From Fontisphaera persica (GTDB taxonomy: Bacteria; Verrucomicrobiota; Verrucomicrobiia; Limisphaerales; Fontisphaeraceae), in contig NZ_CP116615.1 of the NCBI RefSeq assembly GCF_024832785.1, positions 2,356,001 through 2,420,000 on the forward strand: DNA of 64,000 nt, read 5' to 3'. The translations under genes were made by a program, and so were the position numbers. Each line of letters starts with the position of its first letter. The first letter of the stretch is position 1. The notes below the pieces were generated by a model that saw nothing but the letters and a program-made list of their open reading frames with translations, searched no databases and was not told the DNA's origin. This document shows, one piece after another, positions 48,202 to 57,722 of this stretch.

Positions 48202-50256
48202 TCAAGGCCGCCACCGATACATCACATTCTTCGTGTAGCCGTCGTCCTCAAGGAAAACCAAATACTCCCCGTTGGCCCGCCGAAACACATTCAAACTGTG
48301 CACCATGTCTTGCAACGCATCCATCGGCACCGTACCCGTCCGAATGCCATCCGGCTGCATGTGCCCCAAATAACGCCGGTCACTCTTGTGGAACACCATC
48401 ACTGTGCCCGGAGGCAACTGGCGCGAGGGCAACTGCCCGGCATACACCACAAAGACAAAATCCCCCTCCACCGCAAAATCAAACGGTTCATAAGATTCAT
48501 GTCCCCCCTTGCCTTTCTCATGCGGCAACACTTCATGCCACACCAGCCGGCGCTCGCCATGCCAGGCGTCATATCTCGCCAGGTTCGGCCCCATCGGCTT
48601 CCAGTGCTCCGCGCGCGCCTGCGCGGTGGAGCCGCCCAGGTACAGCGCATCCGCCGCGCGGTCATACACAATGCGCCGCAATTCCGTGAAGGGCGCCGGC
48701 ACGGGAAAACTCTTCTTTTCCGCCAACCGATACACCGGCACCCCGTTGGGCAGAATCTCCGCCAATGGATAATGGAAAATGCCGCCGCGCAAGGGCGCCT
48801 GCCACACGCCGCCGTTGGGTTCCACAAACCACCCTCGTGTCTCCCCCGTGGCATGGGGCGCGCCCTCCCCCGCGTCTTTGCGTCCGTTGCCATTCGCATC
48901 CACCCACAACTCCCGCGTGCTGAAATGCGCGCAAAACACTGCAATCTCCCCCTCGCGCTGCGGGTCCAGCCGAAAAACATACAAGCTGCCGCCATTCATG
49001 TCGGGCATGAACAAATAGGGCCGCCCTTGCAGCACGCGATGCCACACCCCGCCGATGGCGGCCGATTTCAACCGCGGGTCTTCCGGGTATTTGTCCGGAT
49101 GCAACGTGATGGCCGCCAACGCCCATTGCTGCCCCGGCGGACGTGATACATCCAGCGTGTACCGGTACTTGCTGCCATACAAAATCGTGCCGTCCGTGGA
49201 ACGATCCACATCCACCGTGTCGAGCCATTCCGTGCTCATCACCCGCCAGTTCAACCGGCCGCCGGGCGCGTAACTTTGAATGATTGCCGTGCCGCCGTGC
49301 GCCCCGCCATACGGCCCGCAGGCCACATACACATTGCCCTGTGCGTCCCCGCCCACCCCAATGGGCGCGATGAACCGCCGCTCGCCAAACGCCCCCGGCG
49401 TCTTTCCACCAAACACCCCGCCCTCCTCGCCCAAGACCTGCTCCAACCGCGGCTGCCGCTCCAGTTGCCCATAAATCAACACCTGCCGATTCGTGCCGCC
49501 ATCCGCAATCAACAGCCGCTGACTGGGGGTAATCGCCACATCCACCGGCACCCTCCCCGCCGGCAACTTGACCACCTGCGGCAGCGCCTTTCCCTGCGCG
49601 TCAAAGCGCTGGATTACCCGGCTCTCCGTGTCAATCACCCACACCTGCCCGCTTGCATCCGCCGCCAGCTCACCGGGTGAAGGCGCCGGCCAATCGCCCA
49701 CCGGTTGCAGCTCAAGGTCATACACCCGCACCCGGCCATCGGCGCAGGCCACAAACACCCGTTCCTCCGTGGCCGCCACCCCGCGAATTTTCACGCCAAT
49801 TTCCACCCGCTTCTCCGCCTTGCGCGCGGCAATATCTGCCCGGTCCCGTCGCGCCAGGTTGGTGCCCATGATCTTGCCGTCGTGATCTCCCTGCCCGCTT
49901 TTGCCGGTGGCAAAAAAGATATAACGCGAATTGACCGCTATGGATTCGCCCACCAGCCGGTCAATGCCGCCACGCTTCCAATGCGCCGTTTGCTGCACCA
50001 GCCGCCCGTCCTTGAACGCCGCAATATTCCCCCGATGCTCCTCCCAGCCCACCGTCGTATAGACCGTGCCGTCCGAAGCCACCGCAATATCCTGCACGTC
50101 CTGCGGCACCCACCCTCCCTCGCCGCCGGCAAAAGTATTCCCAATCCACGACACCTCACAACGCAAGGGCGCATCCGCCCCCACAACCGGCGTCACCACC
50201 ACGGCCCAGCCCATGATGACCAACCCCAAAATCAAAGTGAGAACCTTGCTTTTCAT
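48202..50256 (-). CDS. Secreted beta-propeller protein (NHL-like)
   Basis: 684 residues with an N-terminal signal peptide (LTLILGLVIMGWAVVVTPVVGA). A chain of NHL/SMP-30-like blades follows: DVQDIAVASDGTVYTTVGW, KIRGVAATEERVFVACADG, GELAADASGQVWVIDTESR, PVDVAITPSQRLLIADGGTN and PIGVGGDAQGNVYVACGPYG. Further on, WVDANGNGRKDAGEG is a Ca-binding-like loop and the C-terminus has more blades. No catalytic residues recognised. First of a minus-strand group with two glycosidase-like genes; its 3' end faces the mrp operon. Confidence 0.7.
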   Translation of the reverse strand: MKSKVLTLILGLVIMGWAVVVTPVVGADAPLRCEVSWIGNTFAGGEGGWVPQDVQDIAVASDGTVYTTVGWEEHRGNIAAFKDGRLVQQTAHWKRGGIDRLVGESIAVNSRYIFFATGKSGQGDHDGKIMGTNLARRDRADIAARKAEKRVEIGVKIRGVAATEERVFVACADGRVRVYDLELQPVGDWPAPSPGELAADASGQVWVIDTESRVIQRFDAQGKALPQVVKLPAGRVPVDVAITPSQRLLIADGGTNRQVLIYGQLERQPRLEQVLGEEGGVFGGKTPGAFGERRFIAPIGVGGDAQGNVYVACGPYGGAHGGTAIIQSYAPGGRLNWRVMSTEWLDTVDVDRSTDGTILYGSKYRYTLDVSRPPGQQWALAAITLHPDKYPEDPRLKSAAIGGVWHRVLQGRPYLFMPDMNGGSLYVFRLDPQREGEIAVFCAHFSTRELWVDANGNGRKDAGEGAPHATGETRGWFVEPNGGVWQAPLRGGIFHYPLAEILPNGVPVYRLAEKKSFPVPAPFTELRRIVYDRAADALYLGGSTAQARAEHWKPMGPNLARYDAWHGERRLVWHEVLPHEKGKGGHESYEPFDFAVEGDFVFVVYAGQLPSRQLPPGTVMVFHKSDRRYLGHMQPDGIRTGTVPMDALQDMVHSLNVFRRANGEYLVFLEDDGYTKNVMYRWRP

Positions 50257-50308
50257 TTTTTATTTTGTCCTGGACGTTACCCTGTCTTTCCACCTTCAAC
50301 CTTCCTTC

Positions 50309-52540
50309 CTATCCCGCCAAATCCACCGCACACCGAAAACCCACCGTCGCCCACCGGTCCAGCCCGGGCCAAAAGCACAGGAGTTTGGCGGTATGCGGAT
50401 TGGGACGCGGCCCGCCATCGAAGTACCAGACCGAGCCCTTCGCCTCGTACCAACAGCCGCCCTTGAGCAGCACAAAACGGTTGCGCCCATCAGAGTGCTC
50501 GCTTTCGGTCAGCTCCCACACATTGCCGCAGCAATCATACAGTCCAAACGGTGAACGCCCGTGCGGAAACGCCGTCACCGGCGTCGTACCCCCCTTCTGC
50601 CCGCCATTGCGCCGGGCCGCATCGTCCTGATTGCCCCATGGATACCGAAACGCCGCCGGCCCTTGCGCCGCATATTGCCATTCCTCTTCCGTGGGCAGAC
50701 GCTTGCCCGCCCAGGCCGCATAAGCGCGCGCATCCTCCAGCGTCACATAGACCACCGGATGCTCCTCCAATCCCGCTGGAATTCTCCCGTTCTCCCAGTG
50801 CTTCAAAAAATTGTCCCGAATGGCAGGCCGGTATTTCGAGGCCCTCAAAAACTCGGCAAACTGCCGGTTGGTTACCGGCGTGGCGTCCATGGCATAGGGC
50901 TTCAAGACCACCCGCCGCGTAAAAGTGCGCAGCCCCCTGCCCGAATAAGGACGATCCGGCGACGCCGCGTAATACCCCAGCTCGCGCTCCGTGAATTCCA
51001 CCGTCAATTCGACCTCGGCGCCGGGAATGCGGACCATACCCTCCGGCACTTGCCGATAAGGCGCGGTGGGAACCATGGACACCCGCCGGGCATGGGAGCG
51101 ACCATGCGCCGTATCCTCACTGGCCCGTGCGTGAACCGCTCGCTGACGGCGCAGAAAGGCACTCCATCCGGCGGGCAGGGGTCCCTTTTCAAGCGCATAG
51201 AAACACCCCACCCCGCGCGGCCCAATTTTTCCCGAAAGCACCAGGCTGCCCTCGCGGGTTTCCCCGCGAATTTCCACGCCCTGCACCAAATCAAAGCACC
51301 GCAGGCCGCCAGCGCCTTCAATCGCCAGCAGCGGCCCCTGCACAGCCTTGGTCGCGCGATTCACCAGCGTCCACAGACGTTCCCGGCCCTCCCCCCATTG
51401 CGAGGCAAATACGTCCGGCTGCAATGTCGGCACCAGCGGCGTCCAGGCCTCGCCGGAAAACAGGGCGGCAAACCGCCGTTGAATGGGCAGCATCGCCCGC
51501 AAGAGGGACTGGTCCCGCGGATTCCACCCCACCCACTGGCCAAAGACGTTTTCCCACACCATCATGCCACTGCCGTTCATCCAGGCGGTGTGCAGCTCGC
51601 TGGAATGGTCCCACTCCCACCGCCGGATTTGATGCTGCATGTGGCGCCGCTCAAACCACTTATTGCGCAGCACACCCGGGGCGCGACTGTCATATTCCGA
51701 CCACCATTGCGCCCATGACAAATGATGATCGTGAACGTTCTGCAAAGGCAGCTCCAACTCCCCCTCCAGCGCCACCCCACGCCGCACCGCATCCAGCCGC
51801 CGGCGGAAATCCCCCCCCGCTCGGTCCATGGTGTCCAGAAAGATGCCATCGGCCTCCAAATCGGCCACCATGCGAACCAGTGACACCAGATGCTCCTCGC
51901 CGCCCAAGCGGGTCCCTTTATCCCACGGGTTGTAACAAAGAAATACTTTTACGCCGCGCGCCTGAAATCGCCGGACCATCTTGCGCACTCCGGCCAGCCC
52001 CCCGGGCAACTGCCGGTAATAATCAAACTGGTTGCGGTCATCCAATCCAATCCACGGGTAGGCCTGCCAGAGTACCACCGCGTCATAGCCACCAAATTTT
52101 TCTGCCTCCTCCGCCAAAAACTCCTCCACCCGATAACGCCCGCGCCGCGCGTCCAGAAACCGCTCGTCATTCAACATTAAAAAACAGCAGGAAAAGCAGG
52201 ACGGCACCCAGGCGAAGTCCGCCCGCCGATAAAGCGCGTCGGAGTAATTCAAACGCGCACGAGCCTCCGCTCGCATTTTCACCAGGGCGGCGCGCCAAGC
52301 CGGCCACAGAGCCGGATCCGTTGGTGCCTTGATCAGCGCTGCAGGAAATCCATCCTGCCCCACCGGCACCAAAGGAGCGCTCTCCGTCGCCGCCGGTGAC
52401 TGGCCGCGCAGCCGCGCAGCCAGCACGAAAAATGCCCCGCCCATCGCCAGACACCGCAGCCATTCCCGCCGTCCCAAGGCTCCGGCGGCCGCCGGACTCG
52501 GCTGTCGTTTACCCTGTGATTTTGACCTGCTCATGCCCAT
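50309..52540 (-). CDS. TIM-barrel glycosidase-like domain fused to SUMF1/FGE-type domain, Tat-exported
   Basis: 743 residues. N-terminal Tat signal (LGRREWLRCLAMGGAFFVLA). Residues about 90-400 resemble a clan GH-D/GH13-like barrel: FGGYDAVVLWQAYPWIGLDD, FQARGVKVFLCYNPWDKG, and VADLEADGIFLDTMDR with an acidic residue at a strand end. C-terminal about 250 residues have the formylglycine-generating-enzyme (SUMF1) fold: YAMDATPVTNRQFAEFL, VVYVTLEDARAYAAWAGKRLP (with TEEEWQYAA), and WGNQ, then LYDCCGNVWELTES. The copper-binding cysteines of true FGE are not clear, so it may be a non-enzymatic SUMF1 lectin-like module. A rare combination; catalysis is inferred only from fold. Confidence 0.65.
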   Translation of the reverse strand: MGMSRSKSQGKRQPSPAAAGALGRREWLRCLAMGGAFFVLAARLRGQSPAATESAPLVPVGQDGFPAALIKAPTDPALWPAWRAALVKMRAEARARLNYSDALYRRADFAWVPSCFSCCFLMLNDERFLDARRGRYRVEEFLAEEAEKFGGYDAVVLWQAYPWIGLDDRNQFDYYRQLPGGLAGVRKMVRRFQARGVKVFLCYNPWDKGTRLGGEEHLVSLVRMVADLEADGIFLDTMDRAGGDFRRRLDAVRRGVALEGELELPLQNVHDHHLSWAQWWSEYDSRAPGVLRNKWFERRHMQHQIRRWEWDHSSELHTAWMNGSGMMVWENVFGQWVGWNPRDQSLLRAMLPIQRRFAALFSGEAWTPLVPTLQPDVFASQWGEGRERLWTLVNRATKAVQGPLLAIEGAGGLRCFDLVQGVEIRGETREGSLVLSGKIGPRGVGCFYALEKGPLPAGWSAFLRRQRAVHARASEDTAHGRSHARRVSMVPTAPYRQVPEGMVRIPGAEVELTVEFTERELGYYAASPDRPYSGRGLRTFTRRVVLKPYAMDATPVTNRQFAEFLRASKYRPAIRDNFLKHWENGRIPAGLEEHPVVYVTLEDARAYAAWAGKRLPTEEEWQYAAQGPAAFRYPWGNQDDAARRNGGQKGGTTPVTAFPHGRSPFGLYDCCGNVWELTESEHSDGRNRFVLLKGGCWYEAKGSVWYFDGGPRPNPHTAKLLCFWPGLDRWATVGFRCAVDLAG

Positions 52541-52561
52541 GCCTTCACGCCGCCCGGCCCC

Positions 52562-53569
52562 TCAAGGCTTCGGTGGTAATGCGGCTTCATTCCAATAACG
52601 CTCGCGCTGCGCCAGAAATTCAAACACCACGCGGTGATAGGGGCTGAACCGAGGCTCTGGGATGCCACTGGGGGGACAAGCTGGCGTGCCGTAGCCGGTT
52701 TGAAACATGTCATGATGGTAAACCACGTAGGCCCCAAGCTGCCATACCGCGTAAATCTGCAAAATGTGGTCGTACGGCGAGGTGGCCCCGCGCGGCCCGC
52801 CAAATTGCGGCGTGCCGTTGCGGGCCGGTTCATCATCCACCACCGGTTTTTTGAACTTCACCAACAGACTGGCAATCTCGCGCGGGGCAATCTCCCAATG
52901 GCGGCCCTTGCCCTGGCGCGTGGTATGGGGCGTGAGGAAATCCAGCGCGGCGTTCTCCTCGTCGCTGCCCAACACCCCCGCCACTCCCGGCGAGCTGGTG
53001 ACCAGCCGCCGGGCATCCTCCGCCTTGATGACCCGCAGCAGTTCAAGCGTGCGATGCGACTTTTCATTCCAGATTTGGAAGGCCACGTTGCGCCACGGCT
53101 TCAACTCGCGGGTCAAGGCGGCCACCGCCTTGTCCTGCGCCGCTGGTTCAAGGTATTTGCCCTCCCGGTAACTCTCCTGCGAAAAAAGGCACAACTCAAT
53201 GACAAAGCCCACGGCATCTGCATCGGCAAGGATGGCCTTGAGCGTCGCCAGCGGCCCGGGCCGCAACGCACCGTCCTTTTTGTATATCGTGGCCTCCGGC
53301 CCTGCATCCACAAAACCACGAGCATTGTCCCACTGGCACCAGACGCGCAGCACATTGATGCCGTGCGCGCGAAACTCATCCAACCACCGGCGGCGGCTGG
53401 CCGAGTCCTGATTGAAAGTGGGATTGTAAATGGCATTGAAAAAACTGACACCGGTGAATGGAAACGGTTTTCCATCCAGCGTGAACCGCGTGCCAGAAAT
53501 GCCCAGCTCCGCTGCGGACATTAAATTGCCCAGCAGCAAGAGCGCCAGCAAGCCAGACCAAGATTTCAT
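52562..53569 (-). CDS. Secreted GH5-like (cellulase family) glycoside hydrolase
   Basis: 335 residues from the ATG before a signal peptide (SWSGLLALLLLGNLMSAAE). The mature part opens with DGKPFPFTGVSFFNAIYNPT, then FRAHGINVLRVWCQW, a clan-A TIM barrel. Acid/base Glu169 in FQIWNEKSH (xxNE at the end of strand 4) and nucleophile Glu247 in KPVVDDEPARNG are in the expected places. Likely cleaves beta-linked polysaccharide outside the cytoplasm. It lies 21 bp downstream of the fusion gene stop in the minus-strand order. Confidence 0.72.
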   Translation of the reverse strand: MKSWSGLLALLLLGNLMSAAELGISGTRFTLDGKPFPFTGVSFFNAIYNPTFNQDSASRRRWLDEFRAHGINVLRVWCQWDNARGFVDAGPEATIYKKDGALRPGPLATLKAILADADAVGFVIELCLFSQESYREGKYLEPAAQDKAVAALTRELKPWRNVAFQIWNEKSHRTLELLRVIKAEDARRLVTSSPGVAGVLGSDEENAALDFLTPHTTRQGKGRHWEIAPREIASLLVKFKKPVVDDEPARNGTPQFGGPRGATSPYDHILQIYAVWQLGAYVVYHHDMFQTGYGTPACPPSGIPEPRFSPYHRVVFEFLAQRERYWNEAALPPKP

Positions 53570-53705
53570 AAGCCTATTAAAGACATTCCCGCCTCCCCGC
53601 ATCAACCGCGTTCCAATAAGACTCCGGTGTCCATCCTGATTTTTCACCATGAAAAGTCTCAATGAATCATCACCTCTGCCGCTGCCGTGCGGCGTTTTTC
53701 AAGCC

Positions 53706-54480
53706 TCATTGCACCATGAATCTGCGGCTTTCCCTGAAACGCTGCTGGCCTTCCTTGACCACACGGCGAACGACCTCCAGCGGGCCAGGTGTGCCGGGCA
53801 TTTCGATCTGCTCGGTCCATTCGTGACGATGGCCGGGAGCCAGTGTCAGTCTCCCTCCCCGGCGTGAAAGCACCTGGCCTTCACGCCGGAATTCAATTTC
53901 CCACTCCACCTGATCCCCACTCCAATCTTCATTGAACAACACCAGCCGCCGGGGAACTTTCGCGCCGGCCGGCAGCACCGGCAGTTTCCCGCCAGGCCGC
54001 AACGGGGCAATACCCAGTTCGTCGTAATCGCGGTCATATAAAGCCACCGCCAGGTTGGAGTTTTTTAGAACTTCCACCCGCCACGAACCAGCGGGTTCTG
54101 TGCGCACCCAGGCCAGGGTCTTGGGGCGAAAGTCGGCAATGCCCAGGTAACGCAGGCCGCGATTCCACAGCCCAAGCCAGTCCTTCGTATTTTCAGCACG
54201 GGCACGGCGGGCTTCCGGAGTGTCGCCCATCCCAGGCGCGGTCACTGACGTCTGAAAGTACTCCCCCACCGCCACCGGCTTGCCGGCCACCAACAGGCGC
54301 CGCCAGGCATAAAGGCCGGCGTCGGGCTGGTCCGGCGCCAGACCAGGATAGTGATAGGAGACAATATCCTCGTCCCGCACCTCGGCGCATTGCCAAGGCC
54401 AACCCTTTCCCGACGTGATTGCGGTTTCGGCTGTGGACTGGTCTGGAAACCTCAGCCCTCCGGCGGTGTTTGAGCGGCGG
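53706..54480 (-). pseudogene. Truncated secreted glycoside-hydrolase-type C-terminus
   Basis: The frame up to the stop at 53706 encodes about 250 plausible residues: AEVRDEDIVSYHYPGLAP, VAGKPVAVGEYFQTSVTAP, ENTKDWLGLWNRGLRYLGIAD and a beta-rich end with LTLAPGHRHEWTEQIE. The start is not found: upstream sequence in the same frame (to 54650) is Arg-rich and implausible, then the next gene ends at 54647. It reads like the C-terminal half of a GH2/GH5-type protein whose N-terminal half has been deleted. Boundary near 54480 is approximate. Confidence 0.5.
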
Positions 54481-54646
54481 GGAATTAGGCGGCGCCATAG
54501 AATTGTCTGGCGCGGGCAAAGGCCGCGCAGGACCCAACTCTTGAGCGAGGGGGTGGCGGGCAAGCGACCGCGGTTCCACAGTGGGGACAAGGTGAGCTGC
54601 AGGCCTTGCGGAATCCGGCTGCCGGCGCCTGCATCGCCACCCCGCC

Positions 54647-56080
54647 TCACGCGGTTCCGGGTGGAGGCGGATTACGCTGCGGCAGCAGACCGAATTCAGT
54701 CAGTTTGTCGTGCATTTTGAGGCGGGTGACGCCCAACCAGCGGGCCGCCTTGGCTTGGTTGCCCTGCGCGAGCCGGATGGCTTGGGAGTAGAGTTCCGGT
54801 TCGATGTCAGCAATCAGGCGGTGAAAAGCGTCCTCCACCTCCCCGCGCTGGGCGCGGTCCAGGAGTTCGGTAATGTAGCCAGCAATCGTCAGATGGCGGA
54901 TGTCCAGCGCTTGCGCGTTGCGGGCCAGGACTTGTTGGACGTGGTCCAGTCCCACAGCAAAAGGCCGGGCGAGGAGCATGGCTTGGCGGAGTACGTTTTC
55001 CAGTTGGCGCACGTTGCCCGGCCAAGGTTGGCGCTGCAACCAAGCGATCGCCTCCGGCTGGATGGACGGATCGCGGATGGCCAGGTCCGTGGCATGTCGC
55101 TGCATGAAGAAGCGGACCAAGTCGGGGATGTCTTCGGCGCGGTCGCGCAGCGCCGGCAGGCGGAGGGTGACAACGCTGAGCCGATAAAACAAATCCTCAC
55201 GGAACTCGCGTTCGGCAATTGCCTTCTCCAAGTCCTGATGGGTGGCGGCCAGCACACGCACATTGACGTGGATGGTTTCATCACCCCCCAACCGCTGGAT
55301 GCAGCGTTCTTGCAGGACCCGGAGGAGTTTGGCCTGGGTGCCGGGCGACAAGTCACCGATTTCGTCAAGAAAGATGGTGCCGCCGTGAGCTTGTTCAAAA
55401 CGCCCAATACGGCGCGTCTGCGCGCCGGTGAAAGCCCCGCGCTCATGACCGAACAATTCGCTTTCCAGCAACGTTTCCGGGATCGCGGCGCAGTTGACGG
55501 CGATGAACGGCTTGTCGGCGCGGTCGCTGTGTTGATAAAGGGCGCGGGCAACCAGCTCTTTGCCCGTGCCGGTGGCGCCGCGGATCAGCACGGTAACGGG
55601 GGTGGCGGCCACGCGGCCAATCTGTTTGTACACTTCCTGCATGGCGCGGCTGTTGCCGACCAGGGCGAAACGGGCCTCGCGTGCCTCGCCCAGTTCCACC
55701 GGGATGGTCATGCGCTGGGAATGGGCGACCGCCGAGGCGATCAGGTCCAGGAGTTCCTCCGGCTCGCAGGGTTTGAGGAGGTACTCGAAGGCACCCAGCT
55801 TGGTCGCCTCAATGGCGGTTTCGGTGGTGCCGTGGGCCGTCATCATGATGATGGGCAGCCGGGGTTTGGCGGCATGAAGTTGGGAGATCAAGCTCAGGCC
55901 GTCCAGCCCCGGCAGTTTCAGGTCGGTCAAGATCACGTCATAAGGCTGGCACTGGCTCTGGGCAAGCCCCTCATCGCCGCGGGCAACGTGGTCCACCGCA
56001 TAGCCTTCGCGGGTCAGCAGCTTTTGAAGGATGGCCGCAAGCCGGGCGTCGTCTTCAATGAGAAGGATTCGGGCTGTCAT
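54647..56080 (-). CDS. NtrC-family sigma-54-dependent response regulator
   Basis: 477 residues from MTARILLIEDD. REC domain with phosphoacceptor D53 (VILTDLK) and K-containing EYLLKPCEP. AAA+ domain: Walker A RGATGTGKELVAR, the GAFTGA loop in HERGAFTGAQTRRIG that contacts sigma-54, Walker B GGTIFLDEIGDLSPG. C-terminal Fis-type HTH (AKAARWLGVTRLKMHDKLTEFG). Activates promoters only with sigma-54. It overlaps the histidine kinase gene by 26 nt and is divergent from the DUF4956 operon, the likely target. Confidence 0.95.
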   Translation of the reverse strand: MTARILLIEDDARLAAILQKLLTREGYAVDHVARGDEGLAQSQCQPYDVILTDLKLPGLDGLSLISQLHAAKPRLPIIMMTAHGTTETAIEATKLGAFEYLLKPCEPEELLDLIASAVAHSQRMTIPVELGEAREARFALVGNSRAMQEVYKQIGRVAATPVTVLIRGATGTGKELVARALYQHSDRADKPFIAVNCAAIPETLLESELFGHERGAFTGAQTRRIGRFEQAHGGTIFLDEIGDLSPGTQAKLLRVLQERCIQRLGGDETIHVNVRVLAATHQDLEKAIAEREFREDLFYRLSVVTLRLPALRDRAEDIPDLVRFFMQRHATDLAIRDPSIQPEAIAWLQRQPWPGNVRQLENVLRQAMLLARPFAVGLDHVQQVLARNAQALDIRHLTIAGYITELLDRAQRGEVEDAFHRLIADIEPELYSQAIRLAQGNQAKAARWLGVTRLKMHDKLTEFGLLPQRNPPPPGTA

Positions 56081-57485
56081 GATATTCAGTGCGTGGCAGC
56101 ACAACCTGGAAGGTGGTGCCACGGTTGAGCTGGGTTTGGTATTGGAGCACGCCGCCGTGTTTTTCAATGATGCGCTCGGAGATGGCCAGGCCCAGACCAG
56201 AGCCGCCAGCCTTGGTCGAAAAGAACGGATCAAAGAGGCGGGACTGCACGTCGGGCGGGATGCCTTTGCCGGTGTCAGCAATTTCGAGGATGGCGGCGGG
56301 GACAGAGCGGCCGTCCAGCCGCGCCGCGCCTTGGCGAAGGCGGAGCGTGACGGTTCCCTGGCCCTCGATGCTGTCGGCGGCGTTCTGGACCAGGTTGATC
56401 AATACCTGTTCAAGCTGCTGCTTGTCGGCCCGCAACTGAAGATCCTCGCCCAATTCGAGCACCAGGCGGATGCCGCGCGCCTGGAGCTGGGGCCGGAGCA
56501 AGGCGTACACCGTTTGCAGCGTCTGCTGGGCGGAAATGACGGCCATGGAGGGTTCGGAGGGGCGGGCAAACTGCAGGAAATCCTTGAGGATGCGTTCGAG
56601 GCGGTTGATTTCATCACCCATCACCACCACATCGTCATGATTGGCGAATTCCGGGGGCAATGACTCCTTGAGGCTGAAGAGCCGAAACTTAAGCGAAGCG
56701 AGCGGATTGCGGATTTCATGGGCCACACCGGCGGCGAGCGTGCCCAGGGAGGCCAGCTTCTCCTGTTTTTCGAGCACCGCCTGGGCGGCGCTCAGGCGGC
56801 GCCGCAGGGGAGCCACGGCGAGCCGGTGGGCGAGCAGGAAGAGGGTGGAGGTGCACAGAATCAGCATCCCCAGAGCCATCAGGGCGGATTGTTGAAGCCC
56901 CACCAAGGTGCGGTGGGATCCGCCGAGGAAGGTGCGCCAGGAGGTCTTCTGCGAGGCGATCAGCCGGTCGCTGAGGTCACGGAGGGGCTGCGAGATTTGG
57001 TGTATCTGCGCCGCAACGACCGCGGCGGAATCCTTGCGCACCGCCCGAACGCCCTTGTCCAAAAGTGGCGCAGCATCGGCGAGATAAGCGGTGAAGGCCT
57101 GCTCCCACTGCGCAACCAGATTGGTTTCCAGCGCGCTGGCCAGCCGCGGCCGGGTGCGGGCGAGGAGTTCGCCCAGCGCGCGCGCCTCCTCGTGAAACCG
57201 GTCGCGTTCCTTGGCGCTGTCGGAAAGCTGGAAGCGGAGCAGGCTGCCATCCAGCCGCTCGACCCCGGCGCCGAGGCGGGTACCAAGGTAATAACTTTCG
57301 GCCTCCATGGCGGCGAACTCGTGCTGCAGTTCGGCCAGCTGCGTCCAAATTTGGCGGGTGATCCACCCGATGAGGCTCGCGGCCAACAGGGCCATCAGCG
57401 CGAGTGCCGCCAGCCGACCCCGCGAGGCGTCGGCTGGCCGGCTGCTACTTTCTCGAACAGCAGTGCTACGATTTGTTGCATTCAT
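56055..57485 (-). CDS. NtrB-type sensor histidine kinase
   Basis: 476 residues. Two transmembrane helices (about 25-45 and 203-223) enclose a periplasmic sensor of about 150 residues, mostly helical. Then the phosphoacceptor H256 in GVAHEIRNPLASL, N-box LINLVQNAADSIEG, G1 ADTGKGIPPDVQSRLFDPFF and G2 GGSGLGLAISERIIEKHGG. Pairs with the sigma-54 regulator whose gene overlaps its end. The sensor signal is unknown. Confidence 0.93.
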   Translation of the reverse strand: MNATNRSTAVRESSSRPADASRGRLAALALMALLAASLIGWITRQIWTQLAELQHEFAAMEAESYYLGTRLGAGVERLDGSLLRFQLSDSAKERDRFHEEARALGELLARTRPRLASALETNLVAQWEQAFTAYLADAAPLLDKGVRAVRKDSAAVVAAQIHQISQPLRDLSDRLIASQKTSWRTFLGGSHRTLVGLQQSALMALGMLILCTSTLFLLAHRLAVAPLRRRLSAAQAVLEKQEKLASLGTLAAGVAHEIRNPLASLKFRLFSLKESLPPEFANHDDVVVMGDEINRLERILKDFLQFARPSEPSMAVISAQQTLQTVYALLRPQLQARGIRLVLELGEDLQLRADKQQLEQVLINLVQNAADSIEGQGTVTLRLRQGAARLDGRSVPAAILEIADTGKGIPPDVQSRLFDPFFSTKAGGSGLGLAISERIIEKHGGVLQYQTQLNRGTTFQVVLPRTEYHDSPNPSH

Positions 57486-57546
57486 CGTTCGTCCGCATCG
57501 CCCATAACCCCAAAAGTAGGCTGTTTTTCAGCATTTTTGCCGCCCG

Positions 57547-57559
57547 GCACATAATGTGC
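57547..57559 (+). promoter_or_regulatory. 13-bp palindrome GCACAT-A-ATGTGC
   Basis: Perfect inverted repeat with a one-base centre, 6 bp upstream of the sigma-54-like promoter. A candidate binding site for the neighbouring NtrC-type regulator, although activator sites usually lie further upstream. Confidence 0.45.
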
Positions 57560-57565
57560 TGAGGG

Positions 57566-57582
57566 CTGGCAGAATGAAAGCT
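57566..57582 (+). promoter_or_regulatory. Sigma-54-like promoter of the DUF4956 operon
   Basis: CTGGCAGAATGAAAGCT: the invariant GG (57568-57569) and GC (57580-57581) are 10 nt apart, as required for sigma-54 -24/-12 promoters. The -24 TGGC is intact, the -12 side is weaker (AAGC for TTGC). It lies about 140 bp upstream of the DUF4956 start. Confidence 0.5.
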
Positions 57583-57722
57583 AGAACCGTGCCTGATCAA
57601 AGCAGTCGGAAGGGGATGCGCCACCATGGGCAATGTTCAACTGCCGGGGCGTTCGCGGGGGCCGTGGGAAGCCACCCGCCAGACACCGACGCGGAGATTT
57701 CGTTGGGGTGCGGAGAAAGGCG

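Noticed and set aside
50066-50630. Plus-strand frames around 50.1-50.6 kb
   Set aside because: Antisense to the propeller and SUMF1 fusion genes; no motif.
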